Origin: Skermanella rosea
Lineage (GTDB): Bacteria > Pseudomonadota > Alphaproteobacteria > Azospirillales > Azospirillaceae
Length of the DNA: 64,000 nucleotides
Assembly: GCF_016806835.2 (NCBI RefSeq)
Contig: NZ_CP086111.1
Location: forward strand, 5,263,471 to 5,327,470
Reading direction: 5' to 3'
A program made the translations under genes and the position numbers. Positions 45,113 through 54,765 of the stretch are shown in pieces; within the stretch, counting starts at the first letter, position 1, and every line of letters starts with the position of its first letter. A model generated the notes under the pieces. The model had not been told where the DNA came from and did not search any database. It saw only the letters and a list, made by a program, of their open reading frames with translations.

Positions 45113-46189
45113 TCACTCGAACAAGCGCCGGTCCGGCGGTACCATGTCCCGGTCCAGCGCCAGCGCCGTCACCGCCCGCAGTCCCTCCGCCAGCACCGCC
45201 GGTTCCGGTGCCGGCCCGTCCCGCCGCAGTTCGCTCGGGCTGACGCCGTAGACTTCGCGGAACTGGCGGGAGAAGTGGGCACAGTCGGCGAAGCCTGTCT
45301 CCTGGGCGATGTCGGTCACCGACCGGGCGGAGTTGCGCAGCAGCCAGTGGCCGTAGCGCAGGCGAAGCAGGCGGTAGAAGCCGGTCGGGCTCATCGCCGT
45401 GGCATCGCGGAACAGCCGCTCGAACTGGCGGGTGCTGACGCTCAGGCGGGATGCTATCTGCTCGACCGTCAGCGGATCGCTCAGGTTCTGCTCCATCAGA
45501 AGCAGCGCGCGGCGGACGCGGTCGTTGACGACGGCGGCCGCTCCCTCCATCGAGGCCGTCGGAGGCTGCGGCTGCGACTGGCCGGGCGGGCGGGCCTTGT
45601 CGATCAGCATGATGTGCATCGTCTTCTGGGCGCAGGCGGAGCCCAGGTGCCGCTCGATCAGGAAGGCGGCGAGGTCGGCGACACCCGCCCCGCCGGCGCA
45701 GGTGATGCGGTCGCGGTCCACGACGTAGAGCTGCTCCGCGACCGGCTGATGATCGGGAAACTCCTCCAGGTAGTCGCGGTAATGGTACCAGCTCACGCAG
45801 CAGCGCCGGTTGCGCATCAGCCCGGCGCGGCTGAGCACGAAGCTGCCGGTGCAGACCCCGACCAGCCCGACGCCTTGCGCCGCGGCGGTGCGCAGGTATT
45901 CGACCGCCTGCGCGTCCAGCTGGGGGCCGGCGTGGAGCAAGCCTCCGACCACCACGATGTAATCGAACTGGCGCGGGTCCTGGAACGCTTCCCAGCGGGC
46001 GACCGGGATGCCGCAGCTCGACCTGACCGGTTCGGGGGAGGAGCCCATGATGGTCCAGCGGCAGCGGATCTGCCGGCTGCCGTCGCCGTCGTCGGCGGCC
46101 AGCCGCAGCGCGTCCATGAAGGTCGACAGCGCCGTCAGCGTGAAGTTGTTGGTCAGGACGAACCCGACGGAAAGCCCGGTGCAGCTCAT
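45113..46189 (-). CDS. GlxA-family AraC-type regulator
   Basis: A 358-residue regulator. The N-terminal DJ-1/PfpI-like domain (about 5-190; VGFVLTNNFTLTALSTFMDALRLA, VVGGLLHAG, GVCTGSFVLSRAGLM) is followed by a C-terminal AraC double HTH (about 235-325; LTVEQIASRLSVSTRQFERLFRDATAMSP, VTDIAQETGFADCAHFSRQFREVYGVSPSE). Its start overlaps the stop of the next regulator gene by four bases, so the pair is co-expressed. Placement beside betA suggests control of choline/betaine or carnitine-type catabolism. The effector is not identifiable from sequence. Confidence 0.88.
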   Translation of the reverse strand: MSCTGLSVGFVLTNNFTLTALSTFMDALRLAADDGDGSRQIRCRWTIMGSSPEPVRSSCGIPVARWEAFQDPRQFDYIVVVGGLLHAGPQLDAQAVEYLRTAAAQGVGLVGVCTGSFVLSRAGLMRNRRCCVSWYHYRDYLEEFPDHQPVAEQLYVVDRDRITCAGGAGVADLAAFLIERHLGSACAQKTMHIMLIDKARPPGQSQPQPPTASMEGAAAVVNDRVRRALLLMEQNLSDPLTVEQIASRLSVSTRQFERLFRDATAMSPTGFYRLLRLRYGHWLLRNSARSVTDIAQETGFADCAHFSRQFREVYGVSPSELRRDGPAPEPAVLAEGLRAVTALALDRDMVPPDRRLFE

Positions 46190-47193
46190 TTCGCCACCTC
46201 GGGCTGGCGGGCCGGCTCGACCAGGGGGCGGACCCGGTGACTGCTCTGGTCGGCCCTGGGCGCCACGCCGAAATAGTCGCGGTAACATTTGCTGAAATGC
46301 GTCGCCGAGACGAAGCCGCAGCTGATCGCCACTTCCATCACCGACATCCGGGTCTGGCACAGCAGCTGGCGCGCCCGCTGGAGCCGGAGCCCCAGGTAAT
46401 GGCGCGCGGGAGAGCAGTTCATGAACTTGCGGAACAGCCGCTCGACGTTGCGCCGCGACTGGCCCAGCCGGCTGGACAGGGTCAGCAGGTCCAGCGGCTC
46501 CTCGATGTTCTCCAGCATCAGCTTGACGGCGGCGGCAAGTTCCTGCCGTTCGATGGCGGGATCGGGCTGGATCGCCTCCCGCTGGCGGACCGAGCCTTGG
46601 CGGATCTTTTCGTGCAGGAGTTGTTCGGCGATCGATACCGCCAGCTTATCGCCATGCGTCCGGGCGATGCGGTGGAGCATCATGTCCATCGCCGCCGTCC
46701 CGCCGGCGCAGGTGAAGCGGTTGCGGTCGACGGTGAACAGCTCGCCGGTCGCCTCGATCTCAGGATAAGTCTCGGCGAAGCCGGCCAGGTTCTCCCAGTG
46801 GATCGTGCAGCGATATCCGTTCAGCAGGCCGGCCCGCGCCAGGATGTGGCTGGCGGTGCAGAGGGAGCCGAACTCCACCCCCTGCGCCGCCCGTCGCCGC
46901 AGCCATGACAGCACGCCGCGGTCCTCGTACCAGTGGCCGTCGATGCCGCTGCACAGGACGATGGCGGGGATGTGGGGCGCCGCGTCGATGCCATGGTCCA
47001 CCGCGATCCGCAGCCCGCAGCTCGCCTCTCCCGCGGTCCCGTCGGGGGAGAGCAATACCCAGCGGTACAGCTCCCGCCCGCTGATGTGGTTGGCGAGCCG
47101 GAGGGGCTCCAGGGCCGCCGTGAACGCGATCATCGAGAACCGGGGAATCAGCAGAAACCCCACCGTCTCAGGCGTGCTCGCGGTATGGCCCAT
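46186..47193 (-). CDS. gbdR: GbdR-like GlxA/AraC-family regulator
   Basis: A 335-residue regulator with the same architecture: a DJ-1/PfpI-like sensor (VGFLLIPRFSMIAFTAALEPLRLANHISGRELYRW, SLCTASHILARAGLL, CTIHWENLAGFAETYP, RFTCAGGTAAMDMM) and an AraC HTH pair (LDLLTLSSRLGQSRRNVERLFRKFMNCSP, VMEVAISCGFVSATHFSKCYRDYFG). The EPLRLAN/SGRELYRW and RNRFTCAGGTA segments resemble Pseudomonas GbdR, which senses betaine and dimethylglycine and activates gbc, dgc and sox genes. The gene symbol rests on that resemblance and context. Confidence 0.75.
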   Translation of the reverse strand: MGHTASTPETVGFLLIPRFSMIAFTAALEPLRLANHISGRELYRWVLLSPDGTAGEASCGLRIAVDHGIDAAPHIPAIVLCSGIDGHWYEDRGVLSWLRRRAAQGVEFGSLCTASHILARAGLLNGYRCTIHWENLAGFAETYPEIEATGELFTVDRNRFTCAGGTAAMDMMLHRIARTHGDKLAVSIAEQLLHEKIRQGSVRQREAIQPDPAIERQELAAAVKLMLENIEEPLDLLTLSSRLGQSRRNVERLFRKFMNCSPARHYLGLRLQRARQLLCQTRMSVMEVAISCGFVSATHFSKCYRDYFGVAPRADQSSHRVRPLVEPARQPEVAK

Positions 47194-47318
47194 GACTGGA
47201 GAGACCTCTCAGGACGCGCGGTTCACCGATGTATGCAGATTATGACTTCACCTTCTGGGCATCACCAAGGCAAGAGACGTTGCTTGGATCATCCGAAAGG
47301 GTTTCAAATACTCCCGGC

Positions 47319-49034
47319 TCACCCGGCGGAGCGATAGCTGGAAACCGCCGCTCCGGCCGGAACCGGCTGCCGGGCCGGAGCATCCCCCGCGACATAGTAG
47401 GGCACGTCGGCGCGCGGCAGCGCGTCCCGGCCCCGGATCACGTCGGCCAATTTCTCGGCCATCATGATGGTCGGCGCGTTCAAGTTCCCCGTGGTGATCT
47501 GCGGCATGATCGAGGCGTCGATCACGCGGAGCCGGTCCACCCCGTGGACCCTGCCTTGCCCGTCCACCACGGCCATGTCGTCGGTGCCCATCCGGCACGA
47601 GCAGGACGGGTGATAGGCGGTCTCGCCATGCTGCCGGACGAACTCGTCCAGTTCGGCGTCGGACTGGAAGTTCACGCCGGGGCTGATCTCCCGCCCGCGA
47701 TAGGGGTCCAGCGCCGGCTGCGCCATGATCTCGCGGGTGATGCGGATGGCGTCGCGGAACTCCCGCCAGTCCTGGGCGGTGGACATGTAGTTGAACAGGA
47801 TGCTCGGCGCCTCGCGCGGATCGCGTGACTTCGCATGGATGCGGCCCCGGCTGGGCGACCGCATGGAGCCGACATGGGCCTGGAAGCCGTGGGCGTTCAC
47901 CGCGTTGGTGCCGTTGTAGTTAATCGCCACGGGTAGGAAATGGTACTGGATGTTCGGCCAGGCGAAGCTCTCGTCCGAGCGGATGAAGCCGCCCGCCTCG
48001 AACTGGTTGCTGGCCCCGGTGCCGGTGCCCATGAACAGCCACTCCGCCCCGATCGCCGGTTGGTTCCACCATTTCAGCGCGGGATAGAGCGACACCGGCT
48101 GGGTGCACTCGTACTGCAGGTACATCTCCAGATGGTCCTGGAGGTTGGCGCCGACGCCGGGGATCTCCGCCACCGGCGATACGCCGAGGTCGCGCAGGAG
48201 GTCGGCGGGACCGAGGCCGGAGCGCTGCAGCAGGGCCGGCGAAGCGATGGCGCCGGCGCAGACCAGGACCTCGCGGCGGGCATGCGCCGTCACCGGCTCG
48301 CCCTTGCGCAGGTACGACACGCCGACGGCGCGCTTGCCGTCGAACAGCACCCGGTCGCTCAGCGCGTGGGTGACGATGGTCAGGCCCGGCCTGCCCTTCG
48401 CCATGTCCAGGTAGCCCCGCGCGGTGCTGGCCCGGCGGCCCTGCGGCGTGACGGTCCGGTCCATCGGGCCGAAGCCTTCCTGCCGATAGCCGTTCAGGTC
48501 GTCGGTATGCGGATACCCCGCCTGCACCCCCGCCTCTATCATGGCATGGTAGAGCGGGTTGTTATGGGTCTTCGGCGTCGCCACGCTGACCGGGCCGTCG
48601 CCGCCATGGTATTCGTTCGGCCCGATGTCGCGGCTTTCCGCCTTGCGGAAATAGGGCAGGCAGTCGCGGTAGCTCCAGCCGTCAAGGCCGAACTGCTCCG
48701 CCCAGTTGTCGTAGTCCATCGCGTTGCCGCGGATGTAGCACATGCCGTTGATCAGCGACGAGCCGCCCAGCCCCTTGCCCCGGCCGCATTCCATGCGCCG
48801 GTTGTTCATGAAGGGCTCGGGCTCGGTCAGGTAGGCCCAGTTGTAGCGCCGCCCCTGGAGCGGGAAGGCCAGCGCCGCCGGCATCTGGGTGCGGAAATCC
48901 ATCCGGTGGTCCGGCCCGCCGGCCTCCAGCAGCAGGACGCTGACTCCCTCGTCCTCGGTCAGGCGGGCGGCCAGCACGTTCCCGGCCGAGCCGGCGCCGA
49001 CGATGATGTAGTCGAACTCCTGGATGGTAGGCAT
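47319..49034 (-). CDS. betA: Choline dehydrogenase
   Basis: A 571-residue GMC flavoprotein oxidising choline to betaine aldehyde (and further). FAD motif [16 protein letters not shown] at residues 9-24. The GMC signatures [21 protein letters not shown] and [16 protein letters not shown], and the active-site His region [12 protein letters not shown], are all present. It is membrane-associated in relatives. It lies 49 bp after betB in the same direction, forming betB-betA. Confidence 0.96.
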   Translation of the reverse strand: MPTIQEFDYIIVGAGSAGNVLAARLTEDEGVSVLLLEAGGPDHRMDFRTQMPAALAFPLQGRRYNWAYLTEPEPFMNNRRMECGRGKGLGGSSLINGMCYIRGNAMDYDNWAEQFGLDGWSYRDCLPYFRKAESRDIGPNEYHGGDGPVSVATPKTHNNPLYHAMIEAGVQAGYPHTDDLNGYRQEGFGPMDRTVTPQGRRASTARGYLDMAKGRPGLTIVTHALSDRVLFDGKRAVGVSYLRKGEPVTAHARREVLVCAGAIASPALLQRSGLGPADLLRDLGVSPVAEIPGVGANLQDHLEMYLQYECTQPVSLYPALKWWNQPAIGAEWLFMGTGTGASNQFEAGGFIRSDESFAWPNIQYHFLPVAINYNGTNAVNAHGFQAHVGSMRSPSRGRIHAKSRDPREAPSILFNYMSTAQDWREFRDAIRITREIMAQPALDPYRGREISPGVNFQSDAELDEFVRQHGETAYHPSCSCRMGTDDMAVVDGQGRVHGVDRLRVIDASIMPQITTGNLNAPTIMMAEKLADVIRGRDALPRADVPYYVAGDAPARQPVPAGAAVSSYRSAG

Positions 49035-49083
49035 CGTTCAGGTCCCTCCTGGAAAGACGGGAGCGTTTCAAAAACCCGGAAGA

Positions 49084-50553
<1,470 letters not shown>

Positions 50554-50620
50554 CACACCCTCCCCGTCCCGCATATACCGATCGTTCCGTTCCGATCCGT
50601 TTCGATGTAATGGTTTTATA

Positions 50621-50632
50621 TTGAACGTTCAA
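50621..50632. promoter_or_regulatory. Probable BetI operator upstream of betB
   Basis: The perfect palindrome TTGAACGTTCAA within the AT-rich context TTTTATATTGAACGTTCAAC lies about 70 bp upstream of the betB start. It matches the site at 52181-52192 beside betI and resembles the BetI-binding sequence of enterobacterial bet operons. Choline would relieve repression. Confidence 0.7.
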
Positions 50633-50704
50633 CCAAAAAAGATTCGGCGACGGATCGGGAACTCCGGGCGATCTTCTTCGAAGCCGCTCAGGTCTTATGG
50701 AATG

Positions 50705-50719
50705 ACACCATTAAGGTGT
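50705..50719. promoter_or_regulatory. Candidate MqsA operator
   Basis: ACACC-ATTAA-GGTGT is a perfect 5-bp inverted repeat centred about 45 bp before mqsR. It resembles the paired half-sites (AACCT/AGGTT type) bound by MqsA. A TTGACA hexamer, a good -35, begins four bases after it at 50723. Autoregulation by MqsA is inferred. Confidence 0.5.
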
Positions 50720-50756
50720 ATCTTGACATTGAGGGCAGAAGGCGCAATTTGCCCCG

Positions 50757-51075
50757 ATGACGGAGAAACGGAAGCCGACCTACGATCTGGATGCCTTCAA
50801 GGCTGCATTCGACAGTGCTGGAAAGCTCCGGGCGACGGGCTCAGCGATAAGGGGGGGCGGCAGCACTGGGATTCGGCCGCACCGAGATCGTGGCGACACT
50901 GCAGACCATGCGGCGATCTCATTTCTACAAGTCCATGACAGCCTATGCGGATCATCGGGTCTGGCAGGACGTGTACCATGTGCCATCGTCAGCAGGGATG
51001 CTGTACGTGAAGTTTACCGCCGATACCGTGACCGAATTCCTGCTGCTGTCCTTCAAGGAGAAAGACGATGAGTGA
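50757..51075 (+). pseudogene. mqsR: mqsR toxin gene with a +1 frameshift in a G7 run
   Basis: The N-terminal part (TEKRKPTYDLDAFKAAFDSAG to GSAIRG) is in one frame. The C-terminal part (ATLQTMRRSHFYKSMTAYADH, VWQDVYHVPS, KFTADTVTEFLLLSFKEKDDE) is in the next. Removing one G from the run at 50851-50857 restores a continuous 105-residue MqsR with AIRGAAALGFGRTEIVATL across the junction. MqsR is a GCU-specific mRNA interferase toxin. As given, the toxin would be truncated and inactive. The stop overlaps the mqsA start by eight bases. Confidence 0.85.
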
Positions 51076-51523
51076 TCCCGTCTGTCCCCAGACAGGAGCG
51101 CCCATGTACCGCGACACGCGGCCTATGACGCTGTCTTACCGGACTGAAAGCATCACCTTCGACATGCCGGGATGGTATTGCGACATGTCGGGCGAAAGCA
51201 TCCATACCGGTGCCGACATGAAGGTTTCCGACCGGATGCTGAACCGGCTCAAGGCCCGGACCGAAGGATTGCTCGAACCGGAGGAGGTCCGCCGCATCCG
51301 CAAGAAACTCGGCCTCACCCAGGAACAGGCCGGGCAGCTCGTCGGCGGCGGCCCGCGCGCTTTTCAGAAATACGAAAACGGCGATCTGCTGCCCAGCAGG
51401 GCCATCAGCAGCGCCCTTGTCCTGCTCGACCACGACCCCGACGGTTTGAAGGTGCTCAGAGGGCGGAGCGGGAAAGCCGACATGGGGTCACTGGATAAAC
51501 CGCATGAGGGGCCGCAACCCTGA
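51068..51523 (+). CDS. mqsA: MqsA-family antitoxin
   Basis: A 151-residue antitoxin, intact. The N-terminal half corresponds to the toxin-binding zinc region, but two of the four classic Cys ligands are replaced (CPQTG and WYCDMSGES in place of CxxC and CxxCxE). The C-terminal XRE HTH is at about residues 75-125 (VRRIRKKLGLTQEQAGQLVGGGPRAFQKYENGD). It represses its own operon and neutralises MqsR. It is kept although the toxin frame is broken. Its stop is 10 bp from the convergent betI stop. Confidence 0.9.
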   Translation: MSDPVCPQTGAPMYRDTRPMTLSYRTESITFDMPGWYCDMSGESIHTGADMKVSDRMLNRLKARTEGLLEPEEVRRIRKKLGLTQEQAGQLVGGGPRAFQKYENGDLLPSRAISSALVLLDHDPDGLKVLRGRSGKADMGSLDKPHEGPQP

Positions 51524-51533
51524 GCGGCCTCAT

Positions 51534-52127
51534 CTATCCCGCCGCGTCAATCCTGCGCCCGAGCTGCGACGCGAGATAGCTCTGCACGATCGCCCGCGCC
51601 GTGTCGGACTTCTCGACGCCTTCGAGGGAGGCGCGCAGCCACAGCCCGTCGATCAGGGCGGCAAGGCCGGTCGCCGCCTCCTCGGCGCGATCGGACGGCA
51701 GCAGGCGGCGCAGGTCGTAGAGCAGGTTGGAGCGCAGGCGCCGGGCGTTGACGCGCTGCAGGCGGGCCAGTTCGGGCACGTGCGGGACCTGCGCCCAGAA
51801 GGCGAGCCAGGCGACGATCACCGGCCGGTCGAACTGGTTGGCCGCGAAATTGCCGTCGATGATGGCGGCCAGGCGCTGTTCCGGCGAGGAGGCCGCCGCC
51901 AACCGCCCGACAACGTCCAGGCGCAGCTGCTGCAGAAGATTTCGCATCGTCGCCTCAAGAAGGTCGTCCTTGCTGCCGAAATAATGATGTATGATGCCGG
52001 TGGAAACGCCCGCTTCCTTGCTGATCCGTGATATGGTCGCATCAGCGAAACCGTAGCGGCTGATCGACGTGATCGTCGCCTCGATAAGCTGCTGTCGGCG
52101 TATTGGCTCCATACCGACTTTCGGCAT
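51534..52127 (-). CDS. betI: Choline-responsive TetR repressor
   Basis: A 197-residue TetR regulator matching BetI: N-terminal PKVGMEPIRRQQLIEATITSISRYGFADATISRISKEAGVSTGIIHHYFGSKDDLLEATMRNL, here seen as the HTH at about residues 28-50. The ligand domain has NFAANQFDRPVIVAWLAFWAQVPH and GLAALIDGLWLRASL. It represses bet genes in the absence of choline. It is divergent from a choX gene, with a BetI-like operator in the shared 120-bp region. Confidence 0.94.
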   Translation of the reverse strand: MPKVGMEPIRRQQLIEATITSISRYGFADATISRISKEAGVSTGIIHHYFGSKDDLLEATMRNLLQQLRLDVVGRLAAASSPEQRLAAIIDGNFAANQFDRPVIVAWLAFWAQVPHVPELARLQRVNARRLRSNLLYDLRRLLPSDRAEEAATGLAALIDGLWLRASLEGVEKSDTARAIVQSYLASQLGRRIDAAG

Positions 52128-52180
52128 GAGTTGATCCTCACCTTCTGGTTTTATCCGAAGGGGAACTTAGCTTTTTTTTA

Positions 52181-52192
52181 TTGGACGATCAA
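52181..52192. promoter_or_regulatory. Probable BetI operator between betI and choX
   Basis: TTGGACGATCAA, within TTTATTGGACGATCAATCAA, lies between divergent betI and choX. It matches the palindrome TTGAACGTTCAA upstream of betB at 10 of 12 positions, and the A/T-rich flanks (run of T before, CAAAA after) also match. It likely controls betI and choX together. Confidence 0.65.
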
Positions 52193-52247
52193 TCAAAATA
52201 AGCTATCTGTGTTCGGCATCACGGGCATGAACTGCGGGAGTTACCTG

Positions 52248-53240
52248 ATGCAGACCTACACGCGCACGCCGAAATTTGGCGCCCTCGCACGCACCCTGGC
52301 GCTGGCCTTCACGGTATCGGCCGTAGCCTTGACGGCGGCCGTCCCCGGTCCCTCGGCCGCGGCGGAACCCGACCAGTGCAGGGCGGTACGCTTCGGCGAC
52401 GTCGGCTGGAGCGACATCGCCGCGACCACGGGGACGGCATCGGTCGTGCTCCAGGGGCTGGGCTACAAGACGACGACCCAGATCGCGTCGGTGCCGGTGG
52501 TGTTCCTGGGGCTGAAGAAGAAGGACATCGACGTCTTCCTGGGCAACTGGATGCCGACGATGGAAACGTTCATCCGGCCCTATATCGAGGACAAGTCGAT
52601 CGAGGTCGTGCGCGCCAACCTCGAGGGCGCCAAGTACACCCTGGCGGTCCCGTCATACGCCGCCGAGGGCGGCCTCCGCGACTTCTCGGACATCGCGAAG
52701 TTCAAGGACAAGCTCGACGGCAGGATCTACGGGATCGAGGCCGGCAACGACGGCAACGTGATCATCGACAACATGATCAAGGCCGATGCCTTCGGCCTGA
52801 AGGGCTTTCGGCTGGTCGAGTCCAGCGAAGCCGGCATGTTGAGCCAGATCAAGCGGGCCCAGCGGTCCAAGGAGTGGGCGGTCTTCCTGGGCTGGGAACC
52901 CCACCCGATGAACAAGTCGATCGACATGACCTACCTGACCGGCGGCGACGAATGGTTCGGGCCCAACCTGGGCGGGGCGACGGTCTACACCAACGTGCCG
53001 GCGGGTTATCGGCAGACCTGCCCGAACGTCGGCAAGTTCCTCGAGAATCTCGTGTTCGACCTGAACATGGAGAACGAGATCATGACGTCGATCATCGACG
53101 AAAAGCAGGCGCCGGAGGCTGCGGCGACGGCTTGGCTGAAGAGCAACCCCGCGGTTCTGGAAACATGGCTCAAGGGCGTCACCACCGTGGATGGCAAGGA
53201 CGGCCTGGCGGCGGTCAGGAAGCATCTCGGCATCTCCTGA
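52248..53240 (+). CDS. choX: Choline ABC transporter substrate-binding protein
   Basis: A 330-residue ChoX-type periplasmic protein. It has a signal peptide (LALAFTVSAVALTAAVPGPSAAA). Core segments match the family: RFGDVGWSDIAATTGTASVVL, DVFLGNWMPTMETFI, ANLEGAKYTLAVPSYAAEGGL, VFLGWEPHPMNKSIDMTYL. Trp residues in GWSD, GNWMP and GWEPH likely form the choline cage. GGGAG seven bases before the ATG at 52248 sets the start. No choW or choV follows. It is divergent from betI, so it should be induced by choline. It is a close relative of the gene at 15062-16018. Confidence 0.93.
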   Translation: MQTYTRTPKFGALARTLALAFTVSAVALTAAVPGPSAAAEPDQCRAVRFGDVGWSDIAATTGTASVVLQGLGYKTTTQIASVPVVFLGLKKKDIDVFLGNWMPTMETFIRPYIEDKSIEVVRANLEGAKYTLAVPSYAAEGGLRDFSDIAKFKDKLDGRIYGIEAGNDGNVIIDNMIKADAFGLKGFRLVESSEAGMLSQIKRAQRSKEWAVFLGWEPHPMNKSIDMTYLTGGDEWFGPNLGGATVYTNVPAGYRQTCPNVGKFLENLVFDLNMENEIMTSIIDEKQAPEAAATAWLKSNPAVLETWLKGVTTVDGKDGLAAVRKHLGIS

Positions 53241-53400
53241 TCCGGCACGCCTTATCCGGTCGGGGGAATCGGCCGGCGGACCGGGCCGTGGATGAAGTTT
53301 GTCGCAAAAAGGCAGGCAAGCCTTGTGCAGACGCCCAAATAATGGTCGCCTGGACCTTGCGACTTCTCCTGCCGTCCCTTTGCCCATCGGACCCCATGCC

Positions 53401-54114
53401 ATGGACTCCCGGTTGATCCCGACGAAAGAAGCCCCGCCGACCTTGGAGGACGCCTGCGTGATCCAGGTCGGCGGCACCCTCGCCGATTGGGTGGGAACGG
53501 CCGACTGGATAGCGCTGGCGGCGCGGCTGGGTGCCGTACGCCCGACGATCATCGTGCCGACCGGCGGCCCCTTCGTCGATACGGTTCGGGAAGCCGAGGA
53601 CATGTGGCGACTCCATCCCGCCGTCGTGCGACGGATGACGCTGCTGGCGATGGACAGCTTCGCCCTGCTGCTGCATGGCATCCACCCCGAGATCGGGATC
53701 GCGGCCGGTCCGGCGGAGATGAAGGCCAACGCCGCCACCGGGCGAGCCAGCGTCTGGCTGCCGTCTTCCCTGGCGCAAACGCGGCGGGAATTGATCGAGG
53801 ATTGGGACGCGGCCTCGGACAGCCTCGCGGCGTGGCTCGCGGTGGAGATCCGCGCGGAGCGGCTGATCCTGGTCAAGGCGGGGGCCTGCCCGTGCCATTC
53901 CGTCGAGGCTCTCGGGGCGGATACCGCCGCGATGGTGCGCGACGGGGTCCTGAGCCCCGGCTTCCCGGTCTGGCGGCGCCGGTTCGGAGGCGCCGTCTGG
54001 TGCGTGGAGCGCGAGCGGGTGGAGGACGTGGCCGCCGCGCTGGAACAGGGCGGCGGCTTCGGATGCCCGCTGGCCGCGACACCCCTGATGGGCGTCGCGG
54101 CGCCGGAACGTTAG
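53401..54114 (+). CDS. MfnE-like amino-acid-kinase-fold protein
   Basis: A 237-residue member of the amino acid kinase superfamily. The N-terminal VIQVGGTLAD (phosphate-binding Gly pair), IIVPTGGPFVDTVREAEDMW, LLAMDSFALLL and the DWDAASDSLAAWLA segment are those of kinases like MfnE (aminomethylfuranmethanol phosphate kinase). These are found in methanogens and in bacteria with tetrahydromethanopterin/methylofuran C1 metabolism. The start is the ATG at 53401. It follows choX on the same strand after 160 bp. The link to formaldehyde handling is speculative. Confidence 0.7.
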   Translation: MDSRLIPTKEAPPTLEDACVIQVGGTLADWVGTADWIALAARLGAVRPTIIVPTGGPFVDTVREAEDMWRLHPAVVRRMTLLAMDSFALLLHGIHPEIGIAAGPAEMKANAATGRASVWLPSSLAQTRRELIEDWDAASDSLAAWLAVEIRAERLILVKAGACPCHSVEALGADTAAMVRDGVLSPGFPVWRRRFGGAVWCVERERVEDVAAALEQGGGFGCPLAATPLMGVAAPER

Positions 54115-54136
54115 GGCCGCCCCCCCGGCCCGGTCT

Positions 54137-54334
54137 TCAGGCGGAGCGACGCCCGGTCAGGCGGCGGCCGATCGCGCCGGCGATCAGGCCCAGCAGCCAG
54201 ACTCCCAGGGCTACGGCGACGCTGGCGCCGATCACGAAGATCCACTGCGACTGCTGGAAGCCGCAGTCGCAGACACTGTAAAGATATGCGAAGACCGCCC
54301 CGCCGCACAGCAGGGCGAAGATGGCACTGATCAC
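54137..54334 (-). CDS. Small two-helix membrane protein, 65 residues
   Basis: A GTG at 54334 preceded by GGAGAG opens a 65-codon frame. Two transmembrane helices (AIFALLCGGAVFAYLYSV and WIFVIGASVAVALGVWLLGLIAGAI) flank a short loop with paired cysteines (VCDCGFQQ). The C-terminus is basic (GRRLTGRRSA). It is 17 bp downstream of the Tat-signal gene in the same direction, so it belongs to the GMC oxidoreductase set. No family is recognised. Confidence 0.6.
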   Translation of the reverse strand: MISAIFALLCGGAVFAYLYSVCDCGFQQSQWIFVIGASVAVALGVWLLGLIAGAIGRRLTGRRSA

Positions 54335-54351
54335 CGCCGGCTCTCCATCGT

Positions 54352-54765
54352 TCAGGCCTGGGCCGCGAGGGCGTAGAGCCGGGCCTCGGTCTCGGCCAGG
54401 ACCCAGCCTTCCACCTTGACCGTCCTGCCCTCGGCGAAGTCCTTCCGGATGCGGCCGCGCAGCCAGCCATGGATCTCGGCGTCGGGAGAGCCGGCGAGGC
54501 GGCCGCGCTCGGCGCCGAAGATCGTGTCGACCAGGACTTCGCGCGGCTGGCACAGGGCGGCGTGGCCCTGGCAGGCGAAGCCGACGCGGCGCGCGTCGTT
54601 CGGCCGGGAGAACATCCGGAGCGCCCGGTCGGCCAGATCGCGGTCTCCCGCCCTTTCCGGCAGGGCGAAGGCGCCGGCCGGGGACGGGGCCACGGCGGCC
54701 AGCCCGGTGACGGCGGCGAAGCCGGCGAGGGCGGAGCGGCGGGTAAGCTTCATGCGGGTGCTCAT
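54352..54765 (-). CDS. Tat-signal protein paired with the GMC oxidoreductase
   Basis: A 137-residue protein with a twin-arginine signal (KLTRRSALAGFAAVTGLAAVAPSPAGAFA). The mature part is about 105 residues (LADRALRMFSRPNDARRVGFACQG, HGWLRGRIRKDFAEGRTVKVEGWVLAETEARL). Its overlap by four bases with the GMC gene shows coupling. The arrangement resembles the small Tat-borne subunits that escort GMC dehydrogenases across the membrane. No specific domain is recognised; two Cys are present in the mature part. Confidence 0.7.
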   Translation of the reverse strand: MSTRMKLTRRSALAGFAAVTGLAAVAPSPAGAFALPERAGDRDLADRALRMFSRPNDARRVGFACQGHAALCQPREVLVDTIFGAERGRLAGSPDAEIHGWLRGRIRKDFAEGRTVKVEGWVLAETEARLYALAAQA

